A stretch of DNA of 64,000 bases. Source: Thereva unica. Lineage: Eukaryota; Arthropoda; Insecta; Diptera; Therevidae. The stretch's first letter is position 1, and every line of letters begins with the position of its first letter. Below, in pieces: positions 33,919-44,410 of the stretch. Location of the stretch: positions 50,382,953 through 50,446,952 of the forward strand of contig OX465283.1 in the NCBI GenBank assembly GCA_949987705.1, given 5' to 3'. The notes under the pieces are model-generated. The model had not been told where the DNA came from, did not search any database, and saw only the letters and a program-made list of their open reading frames with translations. The position numbers and the translations under genes were made by a program.

Positions 33919-35183
33919 CATCTGAGGCGAGAAAGAAAAAAAGAAACTCTGTCGGCTGGACAGGAAGAAAAAGGAACTAATTGACCCTTTTGTGAAGGGT
34001 TAATCAAGAATTTTTATTTCCTATATTCTAGGTTGCACGGCAGTATCAGTGTAGACCCAACAACACATATAGTTTGGTGTTGGTGCTGTAAACAAGAACC
34101 TTTAAATTTAAACAAAGGACTGTGATGTTTTTTTAATCTATTGCTGCTGTTACGAAGAAAAGCTGCAGCTGGTGTTTATCCCTACCCTACACGCAAAGGT
34201 GACGGTGACCTGTACCATCCTTGACTGGCCATTTAGCTGAGATTAGTTCTGTGTCACAGATTAATGTGATACTGAGGTTGTCGGCGATTCTAACAGAAGT
34301 GAAGTCGACGACTCTTTAAATCGTTAGACTTTTATACAATTTGTACAAGAAGGACTAGTGCGCATCACTTAAGTAAGAGCGAACAACAGGACTTGGTATT
34401 GTAACTCGTGAATTTCTTTGAGGTAGCACAATTATACTCCCTTGTTCTTTTTGTTCGTTATTTGATTGTTAATTTGTTCGTAAACTTTCCTTATATTGAG
34501 TTCTTCATTAATGGTGTTTAACATATTTACATATTTTTAATTGTTGTCACATTTTCCTAGTAATTGCTGATATATTTTCATATAATTTGATGACATGTGT
34601 TCATATTATTTGATACCATATTTTCATATATTATTTGATGACATATTTTCATATATTTTATATTGTTAAAAAAACCGCGTTTTGGCCGAAACGACGTTTT
34701 TGTTATCATAAGTGAAATTAACTTGTATATGATTTCTGTTTTATTGTTTTGACTGATATATGTTACCAATGGGGTTTATCGAATTAAATATGAACGTTTT
34801 GATTGAATATACGTGTTGGTCCATGACTAGGTGGTAATTTTTCATTGAAGTTTTCCAGGATGGTTGGGCGGATTTCCTTCTCAGGGTGCTCTCGTGGTTG
34901 CCTCGCTTTCGTTTTTCAGGTCCAATGACTGCGTAGACATCCACGATGTCGCTCGTTAAGGAGCGACCATATGCGAATAGGAACATGAAGAGGAACTCGA
35001 ATCGACATACAGGTAAGTGGTGAACCACACTGCACGGCCCCGGCCACACACCCAACGACCCCTTCCGGCGAGCTAGCGTATACCGTGTGGCCGGCATAAC
35101 ACCCCCCTAACGGTTATTTCGGCGGATTAGGGAGGGTGAGTTTTCAGATTTTTTTTTATGTCTGGGATTGCTTCCATAAGGTC
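33919..35183. other. Intergenic; short tandem repeat and possible retroelement scrap
   Basis: At 34567-34660 a unit of about 30 bp (ATATTTTCATATA, then TTTGATGACATG) repeats about three times. At 34741-35097 (minus) a 118-codon frame has a GC-rich start and a basic RRKSAQPSWKTSMKN stretch reminiscent of the linker before endonuclease-less retroelement ORFs, but the match is too weak to call. Confidence 0.4.
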
Positions 35184-35523
35184 CCCATACACTACAAGGT
35201 TTTATGCGTACAAACATGTCCCACAATCTTTCTGACAAACTTGTTTGAACGTCGAGCTTACCCATACACTATTATGGTTTTCATTTTCCTTTAAAGATTT
35301 CAAATCGAAATGAGTTCTTTAACTAGGAATAAGTTGTAATCAATAGCCTTTGAAATTTTATGTTATGCACAGAACTGTCAGATAAAACCACGAAAAAATC
35401 AAACCATTTTGATATTTGGGACAAACTTGTGACAAACATAAAACCAAAAACCAAATTCACCACACACTGTCAATCTTTGTTTGAACGCCTTGTTTGTACG
35501 CATAAAACCTTGTAGTGTATGGG
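35184..35523. mobile_element. Candidate MITE with about 35-bp terminal inverted repeats
   Basis: Left terminus CCCATACACTACAAGGTTTT (35184), continuing ATGCGTACAAACA, is matched inverted at the right end TGTTTGTACGCATAAAACCT, then TGTAGTGTATGGG (ending 35523). A second partial copy of the terminus (CCCATACACTATTATGGTTT) lies inside at about 35260. No ORF. It ends 8 bp before the Harbinger element. A perfect target duplication was not found; GGTCCC against GGCCCC at the two ends is a possible diverged one. Confidence 0.65.
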
Positions 35524-35794
35524 CCCCTATAGGGTGCGTTCCACTAAGCGCTCACAACAATCACGCTCACGACCACGGGTCTTCCCGTTCCACTTGATCC
35601 CGAGCGCTGCAATCGTAAACTCAAGTGGAATGGATTATGGAGCTTTTTGAGCGTTGAGGTAAATAATACAAAATGGCGAGTTAGAAAAGCAAAAGCCTTA
35701 AGAGGTTAGATTGATAAAATTTATAATTTAATTTTTTATTTTTAATTATAGTGGAGTATTAAATTAATTTACGTTCATAACACATATAATTTAA

Positions 35795-37145
35795 ATGTCT
35801 TTTGCTGTTGGATATTTGGTGGTGCGTCGCAATAATGCTCCAGAAAGTAGTTCATCCAGTTCAGAAGAAGAATGGGATCCAATTTCACAAAATTATGATC
35901 GTGAAAAAAGAAAACTTCGACCACGTATTATTGATTACGATAATGTAACTAATCGTTACTCAGATGACGAATTCAAAAGTCACTTCAGGTAAATGATTTT
36001 CTGCCACATACCTATAACACTGTAGATTATGAAAATTTTACTTATGTAAGCCTTCCTTGTTTTTTTAGACTTTCAAGAAAAACATTTAATTATTTACATG
36101 AGTTAATACAAGAAGATTTAGTTCGGCATGTTCCCGGGTGTCCTATGATTCCTTCCCGTCATCAATTGATGATAGCTCTTTGGAAAATGGCTACAACAGA
36201 TTCTTATAGGTCAGATTTTTCTAAAAATTAGCTCAGAAGTATGTAACTAAAGTTTTTTTTTTGTAATCTTATTGTAGATCAGTCTGTGACAGATTTAACG
36301 TAGGACGAGCTACTGCCGTAAGAGCTGTACGTCGAGTTTGTCATGCTTTATTTAAGAGAGCCTCAAGATTTATACAATGGCCTACGGGAGATCGTGCTAC
36401 CGAAGTAATGCGTGGAATTGAAAGAGCAAGTGGTTTTCCTAAAACAATAGGAGCTATTGATGGGACTCACATTCGTATTAATGCACCAAAACAGAATCCA
36501 GTAGATTATATCAATCGGAAAGGATTCCATTCTATTCAGCTGCAGGTATTTAATAATTTTTCTTTTGAAGTATACTATTAATTTTTGTAAGTAATTGAAA
36601 TAGATGTACATACAGTGAAATTTTTTTTTTAGCTGGTATGTGACCACAAGACTCTGATAACCCATTGTTTTGTTGGAAATCCTGGGTCTGTTCATGATCA
36701 AAGAGTTTTTCGTTTGTCAGAAGTTGCAGATTACTTGAACAATGATGACGCATTCCCTGAAAACAGTTATATTCTGGGGGATTCTGCTTATGAAATACAT
36801 CAGCACTTACTGACTCCTTATCGAGATAATGGACATTTAAGCGAGAAACAAAAAACATATAATTATCGTCAATCAGCTGCTCGAGTTACTGTTGAAAGAT
36901 GCATCGGGTTATTGAAAGGACGAATGAGGAGCCTATTACATTGTCTACCAATGACAAGGGTAGATTTAATGGCAGAGTACATTGTTGCATGCTGCGTAAT
37001 TCATAATATATGTATTTTACAAGAAGATGAAATAACTGTTATCACTATACCTGAACTAAGTCAAGAAAATAATGGAAACAATTCACGTGAAGTAAGACGG
37101 AATGCAGGAATTCTTAGAAGAGATGTTATAATGAATTCTTTGTAA
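35795..37145 (+). CDS. PIF/Harbinger transposase (DDE superfamily), four exons
   Basis: Exons 35795-35988, 36069-36209, 36278-36545 and 36633-37145 (TAA), with introns of 80, 68 and 87 bp, all GT-AG, give an unbroken 371-residue protein. An acidic N terminus (SSSSSSEEEWD) is followed by LSRKTFNYLHELIQEDL and a helix-turn-helix-like region with RFNVGRATAVRAVRRVCHAL. The nuclease core has Asp in IGAIDGTHIRI, Asp in ILGDSAYEI and Glu in VERCIGLLKGRMRSL, plus HDQRVF. In the family it cuts at the TIRs and integrates into 3-bp targets, with help from the Myb-like partner on the other strand. Length matches typical family members (350 to 450 residues). Exon joins were made by eye from reading frame and splice sites. 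Confidence 0.9.
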
Positions 37146-37272
37146 TAAACATAATAATTTATGGTAAACTATAATTGTCTGTCGTATTTAATACTTAATA
37201 ACCTTAAAGCAATAACCAAAATTTTCTTCTCATTAAGCATTATTTATTACAAAAACATAAAATGTTATTTTT

Positions 37273-37430
37273 GGTTTAATAAAAAAATATTGCATTATCA
37301 TTCTATGATTATAAACTAATTTCTACAGAGAATTCAATTTGGTTCAAAACAGGTTTAATAAAAAAATATTGCATTATCATTCTATGATTATAAACTAATT
37401 TCTACAGAGAATTCAATTCGGTTCAAAACA
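37273..37430. repeat. 79-bp tandem duplication inside the Harbinger element
   Basis: 37273-37351 (GGTTTAATAAAAAAATATTG and onward) is repeated at 37352-37430 with one T/C difference. It lies between the convergent 3' ends of the two element genes, near both presumed poly(A) regions. Confidence 0.85.
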
Positions 37431-37492
37431 GGTTTTTCAATAGAATTGAAAATTATCAAAACTTCTTTTTGAATAGCATTTAATATTGTTAG

Positions 37493-38768
37493 TTATTTAT
37501 TAGCTAACTTTTCTAAAACGTTAAGAAATTTTTCGTCCATCTCCATTCGGTCTTTGTGTCTTTTAATTTTCTGTTGTTCGTGTTCTTCTTTTTGTTTCAG
37601 TCTTCTTCCCAGTAAAGTTGTAATTGATGTTTTATTTGATTCTGCAATTAAATTCAATTTTTCACCTTTCACATAAAGCATTTTAATGTAATTAACTCAC
37701 TTATTGAACATCCACTATCAGATCCTCCTGTACTATCATTACTTTCTGATAGTTTCCTCGATAGACCAGTAGAAGATGCAACTGCAACTGGATCGCACCA
37801 AGCTTTTTTGGCAAAAATCTCGTCCATAATCTAATAAAAATTTATCATACATTTAGATAATTAAAAGCAAATATTGTCTACTAATTAATATTATTATTGT
37901 TTGCTTTTATAAAAAATATGTTGAAGTAAAGAAGAATATTCAAAATTTTATACTAACGTCGAAAAACTGCCAATTCCTTCTGTCATTGCCCGATTTGTTG
38001 TTATGGTCTTTTATAGATTTGTAAGACTTTTTTAAGCTTCGTAGCTTAGAAGAACATTGCGGTCCAGTGACATCATGTCCTTTTTGCTTCAATTCATTGG
38101 CAACTATTTCCCAAACTTTCTTTTGGGATAATTTTCCACTATTAAAGTCTCTTTCCATTGACTTATAGCTCTCTAATAGTAACAACACACAAGGTGCACT
38201 CCACCTGTATAAAGAAACTAAAACGAGCAGACATGGAATTTCACAGTTAACTTACATCGTCACATAATATAAAAATCAAGATAATTATAGATTTAATTAT
38301 TTTTTATGCATACCTTCATTTTCTTGAGTTTCAAAATTAGGATAACCACTATGCTCTGTATCGAGGGATTCTTCATCAATAAAATTTTCAATATCGGAAA
38401 ATTGAAGACTATCATCAGCAAAATCAGTGGACGTTGAGGATTGCGGTTGCTCCTTTAAAACTCTGTTCAAAAGCTGTGTCGCAAATACTGTATCTATAAT
38501 AAAAATAAGTTTTTAATTAATTAAATTGAAACTCAAAAATTTTTTTTCAACAATTCGTCCCTTATCAAGAATAGTTTGTATAGTATGTTCAAAAATTGCA
38601 CTCATGACAATGTATACATGCATATTAAATATAAACTGCAATTAATTTTTCTAAACTGGTTTGTTTATATTTACCTGTGGCGGCACGTTCGGCATCCGCT
38701 GCAGAAACATCCACTTCTACTAAAATATCACTTTTTGCATGAAATAAACCAATTTTCACGGTCTCCAT
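37493..38768 (-). CDS. Harbinger Myb/SANT-like DNA-binding partner protein, five exons
   Basis: Exons on the minus strand are 38768-38675 (ATG), 38493-38314, 38217-37958, 37830-37701 and 37665-37493 (TAA), which add to 837 nt or 278 residues with no stop. An acidic N-terminal part (DFADDSLQFSDIENFIDEE) precedes the Myb/SANT-like helices (LYRWSAPCVLLLLESYKSME, KVWEIVANELKQKGHDVTG, KLRSLKKSYKSIKDHNNKSG, RRNWQFFD). A Lys/Glu-rich coiled-coil-like tail follows (RLKQKEEHEQQK). In known PIF/Harbinger elements this partner binds the ends and assists the transposase. Introns 1 to 3 are canonical. The last intron would be only 35 nt (37700-37666, GTGAGT to GAAAG), unusually short; unspliced, the frame stops. 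Confidence 0.75.
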
Positions 38769-39140
38769 CTTCGTTTAATGTTAATTTTAATAACACAATT
38801 ATGGTATAATACCTTGCAATTTTAGTACTAATTGGTTTATCACTAACTGTGTTTTGTAATTGCAATAAATTTAATACTGACGGACAAAAATTTTCCGCCA
38901 TTAAACTCTTTAATCTAATTAAATTTTCACGGCCGCCATCTTCGTTGCTTTGACTTTTCACACAAATCCAGCAACGACCACTGCGACCCACCTCTTGAGA
39001 TGGGTCGTCTTGGGCTTCGCGTGAGCGCAAGTCATGATGTCATCAGTGACGTTAACGCCGCGACCACAAACACCGTAGTCGCCATGTGGAACGGCCAAAA
39101 GAGCATTTTGGGCGTTGTGAGCGCTTAGTGGAACGCACCC

Positions 39141-40530
39141 ATAGTCAGCTTCTTCAGGGCTTCTGACTCATGGGGCATGACCAAGCATAATGGCGTCCAC
39201 AGATGCTATTACAGCATAACGCCATTGTGCCAGTTACAAGTTTAAGGAAAAAAGTTCCGATTTCTGGCTTACTTCGTAAAGAAAATTTGTTACCGGCTTC
39301 GTCGTGACATTGTTGCGAAGTTGTTTTCCAAATTCTTTTCGATTTAGTTTCGACTAATCGCCACATTAAAAGCTTTAGTTTTTGTTGTTGTATTGCTTCC
39401 GAATTTCGACCATTAGGAATTCGGAAAGTTTGGTTTGCTGGGAATTTATGCTGAGTAGCCGGCAGCGGAAAGAAGGAGCGGAAATGAATTATGTGCGCAA
39501 GCCATAATATAAAGTTATCGTGTCGAGGGCTGCAGTGTAATTTAACGATCACCGGGCATACCCAGTTGTATAGTGCCTTGTCCTGATATGGAATTTCTTT
39601 CGGGATAGTCTTTCTCTTTCGTACCATACTCATGGAACTTTTATGGACCAATATAACGTTTTTATTGTTCCGAAACCGGCTATTGCCAGAAAAGCCACTG
39701 GGAAGACTGCTAAACCTGCTCAAGCTACCTCAGGCCACTTCAATTGGCTGCGGTACTTTTGGACCCACTACCTCACCAAAGAAGAAGAAAAAGAAGTTCT
39801 TCCCGATTAGAGCTTGCTGTTCGATACTACACTTTAGATACCACCATCGGCAGTACAAATGGGCTTACATTTAAGTTCTAATATTCCACAGAAAAAAAAA
39901 CTGACATTTTTGATTTTTTAAAGCGATAACCGAGATTCAATATTTATCCTAATAAGGAACTCATATGAAGCTTACACCCACCATTAAACATTGTTAAAAT
40001 CTGTCAAAATGATCTAAACTCTACAATAAAATCCAAATTGATTTTACTGAAATTTCCAACTCTACTTTACCCACGTCGATTCAAAACCCACCTATGCACG
40101 TGCAAAAAAAAAAGATTTAAAATATTCATAAATTCTGCTGACGTAAAAAGGTATGAAATGGTTTTGCTGGATTTATAATTAAGTGGATGGACCTGATACC
40201 TCAGGTATTTTATCAGAACAGACAAGATTTATTGACCACGTCAATGGTGGTTGGCTATCAATCTATTTATCTCGGTGTTCACTTTTAACCTCAAGGAGCC
40301 AGCCAGTATCGGATGCTTCCGAAATAGAAGTTGATATTTATCTTGGTACTTCTTACATGTAGTTGGAGTATAATTTATTCGGCTTTCAAGGAAGCAGGAA
40401 GAGTCGAACAAGCTGAAGGACAGCGCATCGGATATATTGACATTTAAATTAACTTCTTGTGTCAGAAGTCAGTTGAAGGATATTTATCAGTTTTGAATTC
40501 GTTGCAGGATATCACGGGTGTTTGCCGGTA
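39141..40530. other. Intergenic, unassigned ORFs
   Basis: A 189-codon minus frame at 39723-39154 starts just outside the Harbinger 3' end; I see no domain in it. TTTGGTTTGCTGGGAA at about 39429 matches the end of the palindrome at 30788-31149. Otherwise AT-rich with no feature. Confidence 0.35.
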
Positions 40531-40575
40531 TTTTTTTTTTTGTGATAGACTAGAGAGTATCGGAGTGCATGTTGG
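40531..40575 (-). mobile_element. 3' tail of a second copy of the tRNA-headed SINE
   Basis: T run then TGTGATAGACTAGAGA on the plus strand, identical over 16 bp to the tail of the SINE at 41229-41718 and likewise next to the A tail (minus sense). Similarity fades after about 30 bp. Confidence 0.5.
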
Positions 40576-41104
40576 ATAGTAAGCTCTGGTAGTCTTCACT
40601 GAATTCGATGATGGTTCGATTGTTAGGTTTCCTAACCTCTGTAGATAATCTGCGGTGGTTTAGCAAGACCCTCTTTTCGAGGCAAAAATTATCTCGAACA
40701 CATGAGTTCAATAATTGCCATCTATTGCTATGTCCTTATACTTCTGCATCCAAGGAAAGCTTAGGTCTCCTAAATTTTTGTTTAATAATCAACACGACCT
40801 TATTTGTAATAAAATGAAGGAGCTTTTTGTTTTGTACTGTCATCAAAATTATGATTAAAACGTTTTCTTGTTTTTAAATTTAAAGCAGTTCAGGACGGGA
40901 AGAAGTTCAACAATAAACGACTTTTTCTAATTAACTTTTTTATCTTTTGAAGTCGTAAAATGGGTATTAAAGCAATACGTGAGAAATGTATTGTGTATGA
41001 TGGTGTTACTTTCTTCCATAAAATGAAATATCGACACTCTTTTTATCTTTTAGCGGTAATCGAAAGGCAGAAGATATAAATTAGATTAAATTTCCAACTT
41101 CTAC

Positions 41105-41205
41105 TACATAATGTTAGTTGGACATATCCCCACTCTATCCTCCAGTAGTATAAAATTCCTGGGTCTAATCCTAGACGCAAAACTCAACTAGAGGTGGAAC
41201 AGGAG
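41105..41205 (+). pseudogene. Small reverse transcriptase fragment (thumb region)
   Basis: The plus frame MLVGHIPTLSSSSIKFLGLI, then LDAKLN, contains the FLGLILD motif that follows the RT catalytic core in CR1/Jockey/R1-type elements, then a stop. It is just upstream of the SINE. Confidence 0.5.
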
Positions 41206-41228
41206 GAAACGTAGACTTGACTTGACCA

Positions 41229-41718
41229 TTTTTTTTTTTTTTTTTTATGTGATAGACTAGAGATTTAGGGAAAGCCCCCTTTGTACTGTTCGACAATCTA
41301 TTTTTTCCTATAGAATGTCGAACAGCAGCTCTAGCCGGAAGATGAGAAGTAGAGAGAGAGAAGTAACATAGGAAGGAGCTGCCACAACCTAGCCGCGATA
41401 TATTTTTATTCCACCTACTTCCAACCATTTCGCGACTCTGGCATCGGGGCATTTGAGAAACAACTCGCTGGAGTGTTATGCCTCCTGAAACGAGTTGAAT
41501 CGCTTCAACCAACCGATGACATGCGCTTGGTGGAGTAGGGAAGGACTAGCAAAGGCTATGACAGGAGGAATCAGGAATGTAAAGATGGGAGAAGAAAGGA
41601 GGAAAGTTATGTGGGTGGAAAAGTGGAAAAGGCGAAGGACCGTGGGGCTGGCCGGGATTCGAACCCGGGACCTCTGGGATAGTAGTCAGGCGCCTTACCC
41701 CTAGGCTACCGAGGCCCC
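41229..41718 (-). mobile_element. tRNA-headed SINE with poly(A) tail
   Basis: Read on the minus strand: a tRNA-like head of 75 nt (41718-41644), an unrelated body of about 395 nt with no ORF, and an 18-nt A tail (41246-41229). A box (TAGCCTAGGGG) and B box (GGTTCGAATCC) of an RNA polymerase III promoter are both intact. A second tail copy lies at 40531. The words next to each end (CTTGACCA and TGGTCAAG) are inverted, so no direct target duplication was seen. Confidence 0.75.
41644..41718 (-). promoter_or_regulatory. tRNA-like SINE head with internal Pol III A and B boxes
   Basis: Minus strand GGGGCCTCGGTAGCCTAGGG, then GTAAGG and a T-arm CCCGGGTTCGAATCCCGG, closing with GCCCC. The acceptor pairs over five bases and the T-arm is perfect, but the anticodon stem does not fold, so it is not a functional tRNA. 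Confidence 0.65.
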
Positions 41719-41729
41719 TATTTTGGTCA

Positions 41730-44135
41730 AGTTTAGCCTTCGTTGACTGCATGTGATCCCATTAAAAATGGTTAAAAACTCTACGGCCATCATATGTTCC
41801 TTAAAAAGCCAAGTGGTCGGTGTTCGCCCGTTGCAAGGTCATTTTTATTTTTACTCAGGGATGCAGAGCTGAGCTAGATTGGTTCGTTAAAAGTGATCTT
41901 GTCTGGTTTTCCGCTCGGGGCTCGGAGATCGAGATGGTTGGCAGCCTAATAGGCAATGGCAAAAACGTTGGCTAGCTAACCAAAATTAGAGCACACTACG
42001 GACTTGTAGTAACTTTAGCATAAAATCCAAAAGATATACGCGGTACCAAACTGGGGTTTGCGAATAAGGTCTGTTGCAGTATCTGTAACTAGAGGGATAC
42101 TAAGAAAACACTCGTACACTTCTGCTGTAAATGTCTGACTCTATCTGCGCGAAGTATTTTGCTGAAGCGAATTTAGCCGTTTCTGAACAGGTTCGATTGA
42201 AGATGGTTATAGATATGTATGAAACAACCAATTGGCATCATAAAAAAATGTCAAAATGTGATTTGTCGGTTTTTGTTCTGAAGCTCCTCAATTATTTTCT
42301 AGTGGAATTTTGACCATCGGGCGGTACTAGTTTAAATCAATGCAATCAGTACCAGCGGATCGTGCTGGGCCATAGTGGGTAGTCAAACAAACGCAATCCG
42401 CTCCGAAACTGTTATTTGCTATTCTAAAGAGGAAATAAGATGGGCCACTTCATTCCTAATCGGAAGATAGGCCGACGAACTACAGAACAACATGCGGAGC
42501 TCCGCAGAGAACCCTGTGGACCTTCTCCGTTGGATCACAACGTATAATGTTGTGCTGAGGCCATGCCTTTGAAAATGAGCAGTTGTGATCGGATTCGCCG
42601 ATGAAATGGGGGAAGTGCTCGTATAAACAACGCCTCAGTGAGTTCGGATTGAGAAAACCACTGTCTGTAAGGATAATGATATCGCGAGTGGTAATTGAAC
42701 GCAAGCCAAATTTTGAAGCACACTTTGGAGGGCATGGAGGGTACAGCGCCCGCTATTTGTGCAGCACTCCCAAGAAATACTGCCCAATACTGACAGGGTT
42801 GTCGCCTCCTGATGATGTGCACACACGTAATGGCGAGAGAAGATGATCCATAATATGTTGGACGTGAACCAAATTTAGTGCAGCGGCAGATGCACAAAAA
42901 AATTATTGTAGAGAGGATGCCAGAGTACCTTCTCTTATACTGATTATAGTAGCACAACAAACGATAGAATGGGTTCAGGTATACAAATAGAAATTTGGCG
43001 GGCCCTATTTTGAAGATTTGCAGACTCAACTCGACATTTTTCATCTGAACTTCCAAAAGCTCCGTATTTTTTATTTTGCATTGGTAACTCGTATGTTTTG
43101 GGTGAAAATGATGCCTTTGCTAGGCCGAAAACAGAAAGAAAAAATTCAAAGGAGATTTTCCCATATGTAGAGTGAGACCACTATACTCAAGCTTTTCTTG
43201 GTTGAATTTTTAACTGTTAAAAATCTCACCTGCTATCTCCGTCATACAGTATAACAGATTTCAGAATTTTTTGCCTAGCCTATGGGTGAAGACACAAAGA
43301 AAGCAGGTATCTGTTTTCAGATTTCCCACAAGCGGATACCTGATTGATCATCGTGGATCTGCGCTGGTCCATGGCCATTAAAAACGCATGTAAAATTACC
43401 AGCTACGATGTCTAGCTTAGCGGATGATGACTTTTATTTGATGGTTATAGGTAGACTCGATCGCCTTCCTTATATCCAGATCCGTTCGCCTTAAGTCGTA
43501 GCGGGTCTTCATCCTGTTACTGGCAGATTGCAGATTTCTCCGGACCGTGTACTAGATTTCCGTTAATTTTGCGCTTAGTGCAGATCGTATACGTTAGTGG
43601 TTGGCGTATTTGTGGCGCGATTCCAAACTTTAAATCACCTGGCATCGTAATTTGTTTCCCGAATTTGCTACCCTAAAAACCCCTCGATTCGATACCTATT
43701 GGAATCGGAATACAATTCGCCATATTGGTGTTTCCATTTTGAATTTATAATTTTTGATCATAAATTTGCAACATAGTAAAAGCCTTTAGATATCCACTTC
43801 CATTGGAATCGAAATACAATTGATAAAATTCGTCCGCCATATTTACGCGGCCATTTTGAATTTATAAGTTCTGATCACAAATTCGTTATTTGCTACCTTA
43901 AAAAACCCCAGAACGTTCGTGCAACATTTCTAAGCTCTGTGATAGAGGTTCCGCCAAAAGAGTTGATGCCGGAGCGCGCAGCTGGGGAAATTAAAGCTGC
44001 ACACAAATAAAAATTGCGCACATATCGATAAGAAATGCGCTTATGTATTTTCAAATTTCCCCTTCGAAATTTGTTGCGACTAGGCTAAGGGACGGGAACC
44101 AATGACTCATCGAACGAAGGAAGAAAGGAGGGGGA
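41730..44135. other. Intergenic; highly degraded retroelement-like traces
   Basis: A minus frame at 43056-42535 (173 codons) and a second at 42704-42480 contain scraps such as CDPTEKVHRVLC that recall the zinc knuckle after RNase H, but nothing aligns convincingly. No gene is called. Confidence 0.3.
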
Positions 44136-44139
44136 GGGG

Positions 44140-44410
44140 GGGGGGGTAAACTTTTGTGAGCAGTGACCGCAAGCAAATCTCCGGCTGAGGATGCACTTTT
44201 GCCGACATTCCTTCAGAGGTGCCTCGAGCTGGTTCCCGACAACGTAGTCTGCCCATTTAGACACAGCTTCAATTAGGGTCATATTCCAACCATCTGAAGG
44301 CGAGTCATGGTAGCTTTTATCCCTAAAAGGGTAACAGGCCCCTGGAGTTGTCTGAATCGTATAGACCTTTCAGTTTAACCTCTTTTCTTCCAGAGGCTTC
44401 TTGGACCCAC
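44140..44410 (+). pseudogene. Degraded LOA/R1-like RT fragment
   Basis: The plus strand gives DALLPTFLQRCLELVPDNVV, then RRVMVAFIPKRVTGPW (the VVFIPK-type motif) and LNRIDLSV-type sequence, interrupted by stops. It resembles the segment at 13890-14040 of the LOA-like element (CLQNNCIPSSWKVVKVVFIPK). Confidence 0.45.

Larger units (their letters stand above)
35532..39140. mobile_element. Complete PIF/Harbinger DNA transposon, two genes
   Basis: Terminal inverted repeats of 27 bp, identical at both ends (35532-35558, beginning GGGTGCGTTCCACTAAGCGC, and 39114-39140). A 3-bp direct repeat ATA flanks both sides; the family usually makes TTA or TAA. Inside are a plus-strand DDE transposase and a convergent minus-strand Myb/SANT-like gene, the two-gene layout of autonomous PIF/Harbinger elements. 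The gene 3' ends face each other about 350 bp apart. Both frames join across introns without stops, so this copy may be able to move. Confidence 0.9.

Noticed and set aside
34741..35097. 118-codon minus ORF with GC-rich start
   Set aside because: Basic QPSWK-like stretch suggests retroelement origin, but no domain can be aligned by eye.
39154..39723. 189-codon minus ORF beside the Harbinger element
   Set aside because: I looked for a pogo-like or other transposase and found no catalytic motif in any frame.
41644..41718. Functional tRNA gene
   Set aside because: The T-arm is perfect but the anticodon stem does not pair and a poly(A)-tailed body follows, so it is a SINE head.
42535..43056. 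173-codon minus ORF, possible RNase H or zinc-knuckle remnant
   Set aside because: Only short scraps resemble retroelement motifs and they fall in different frames; not supportable.
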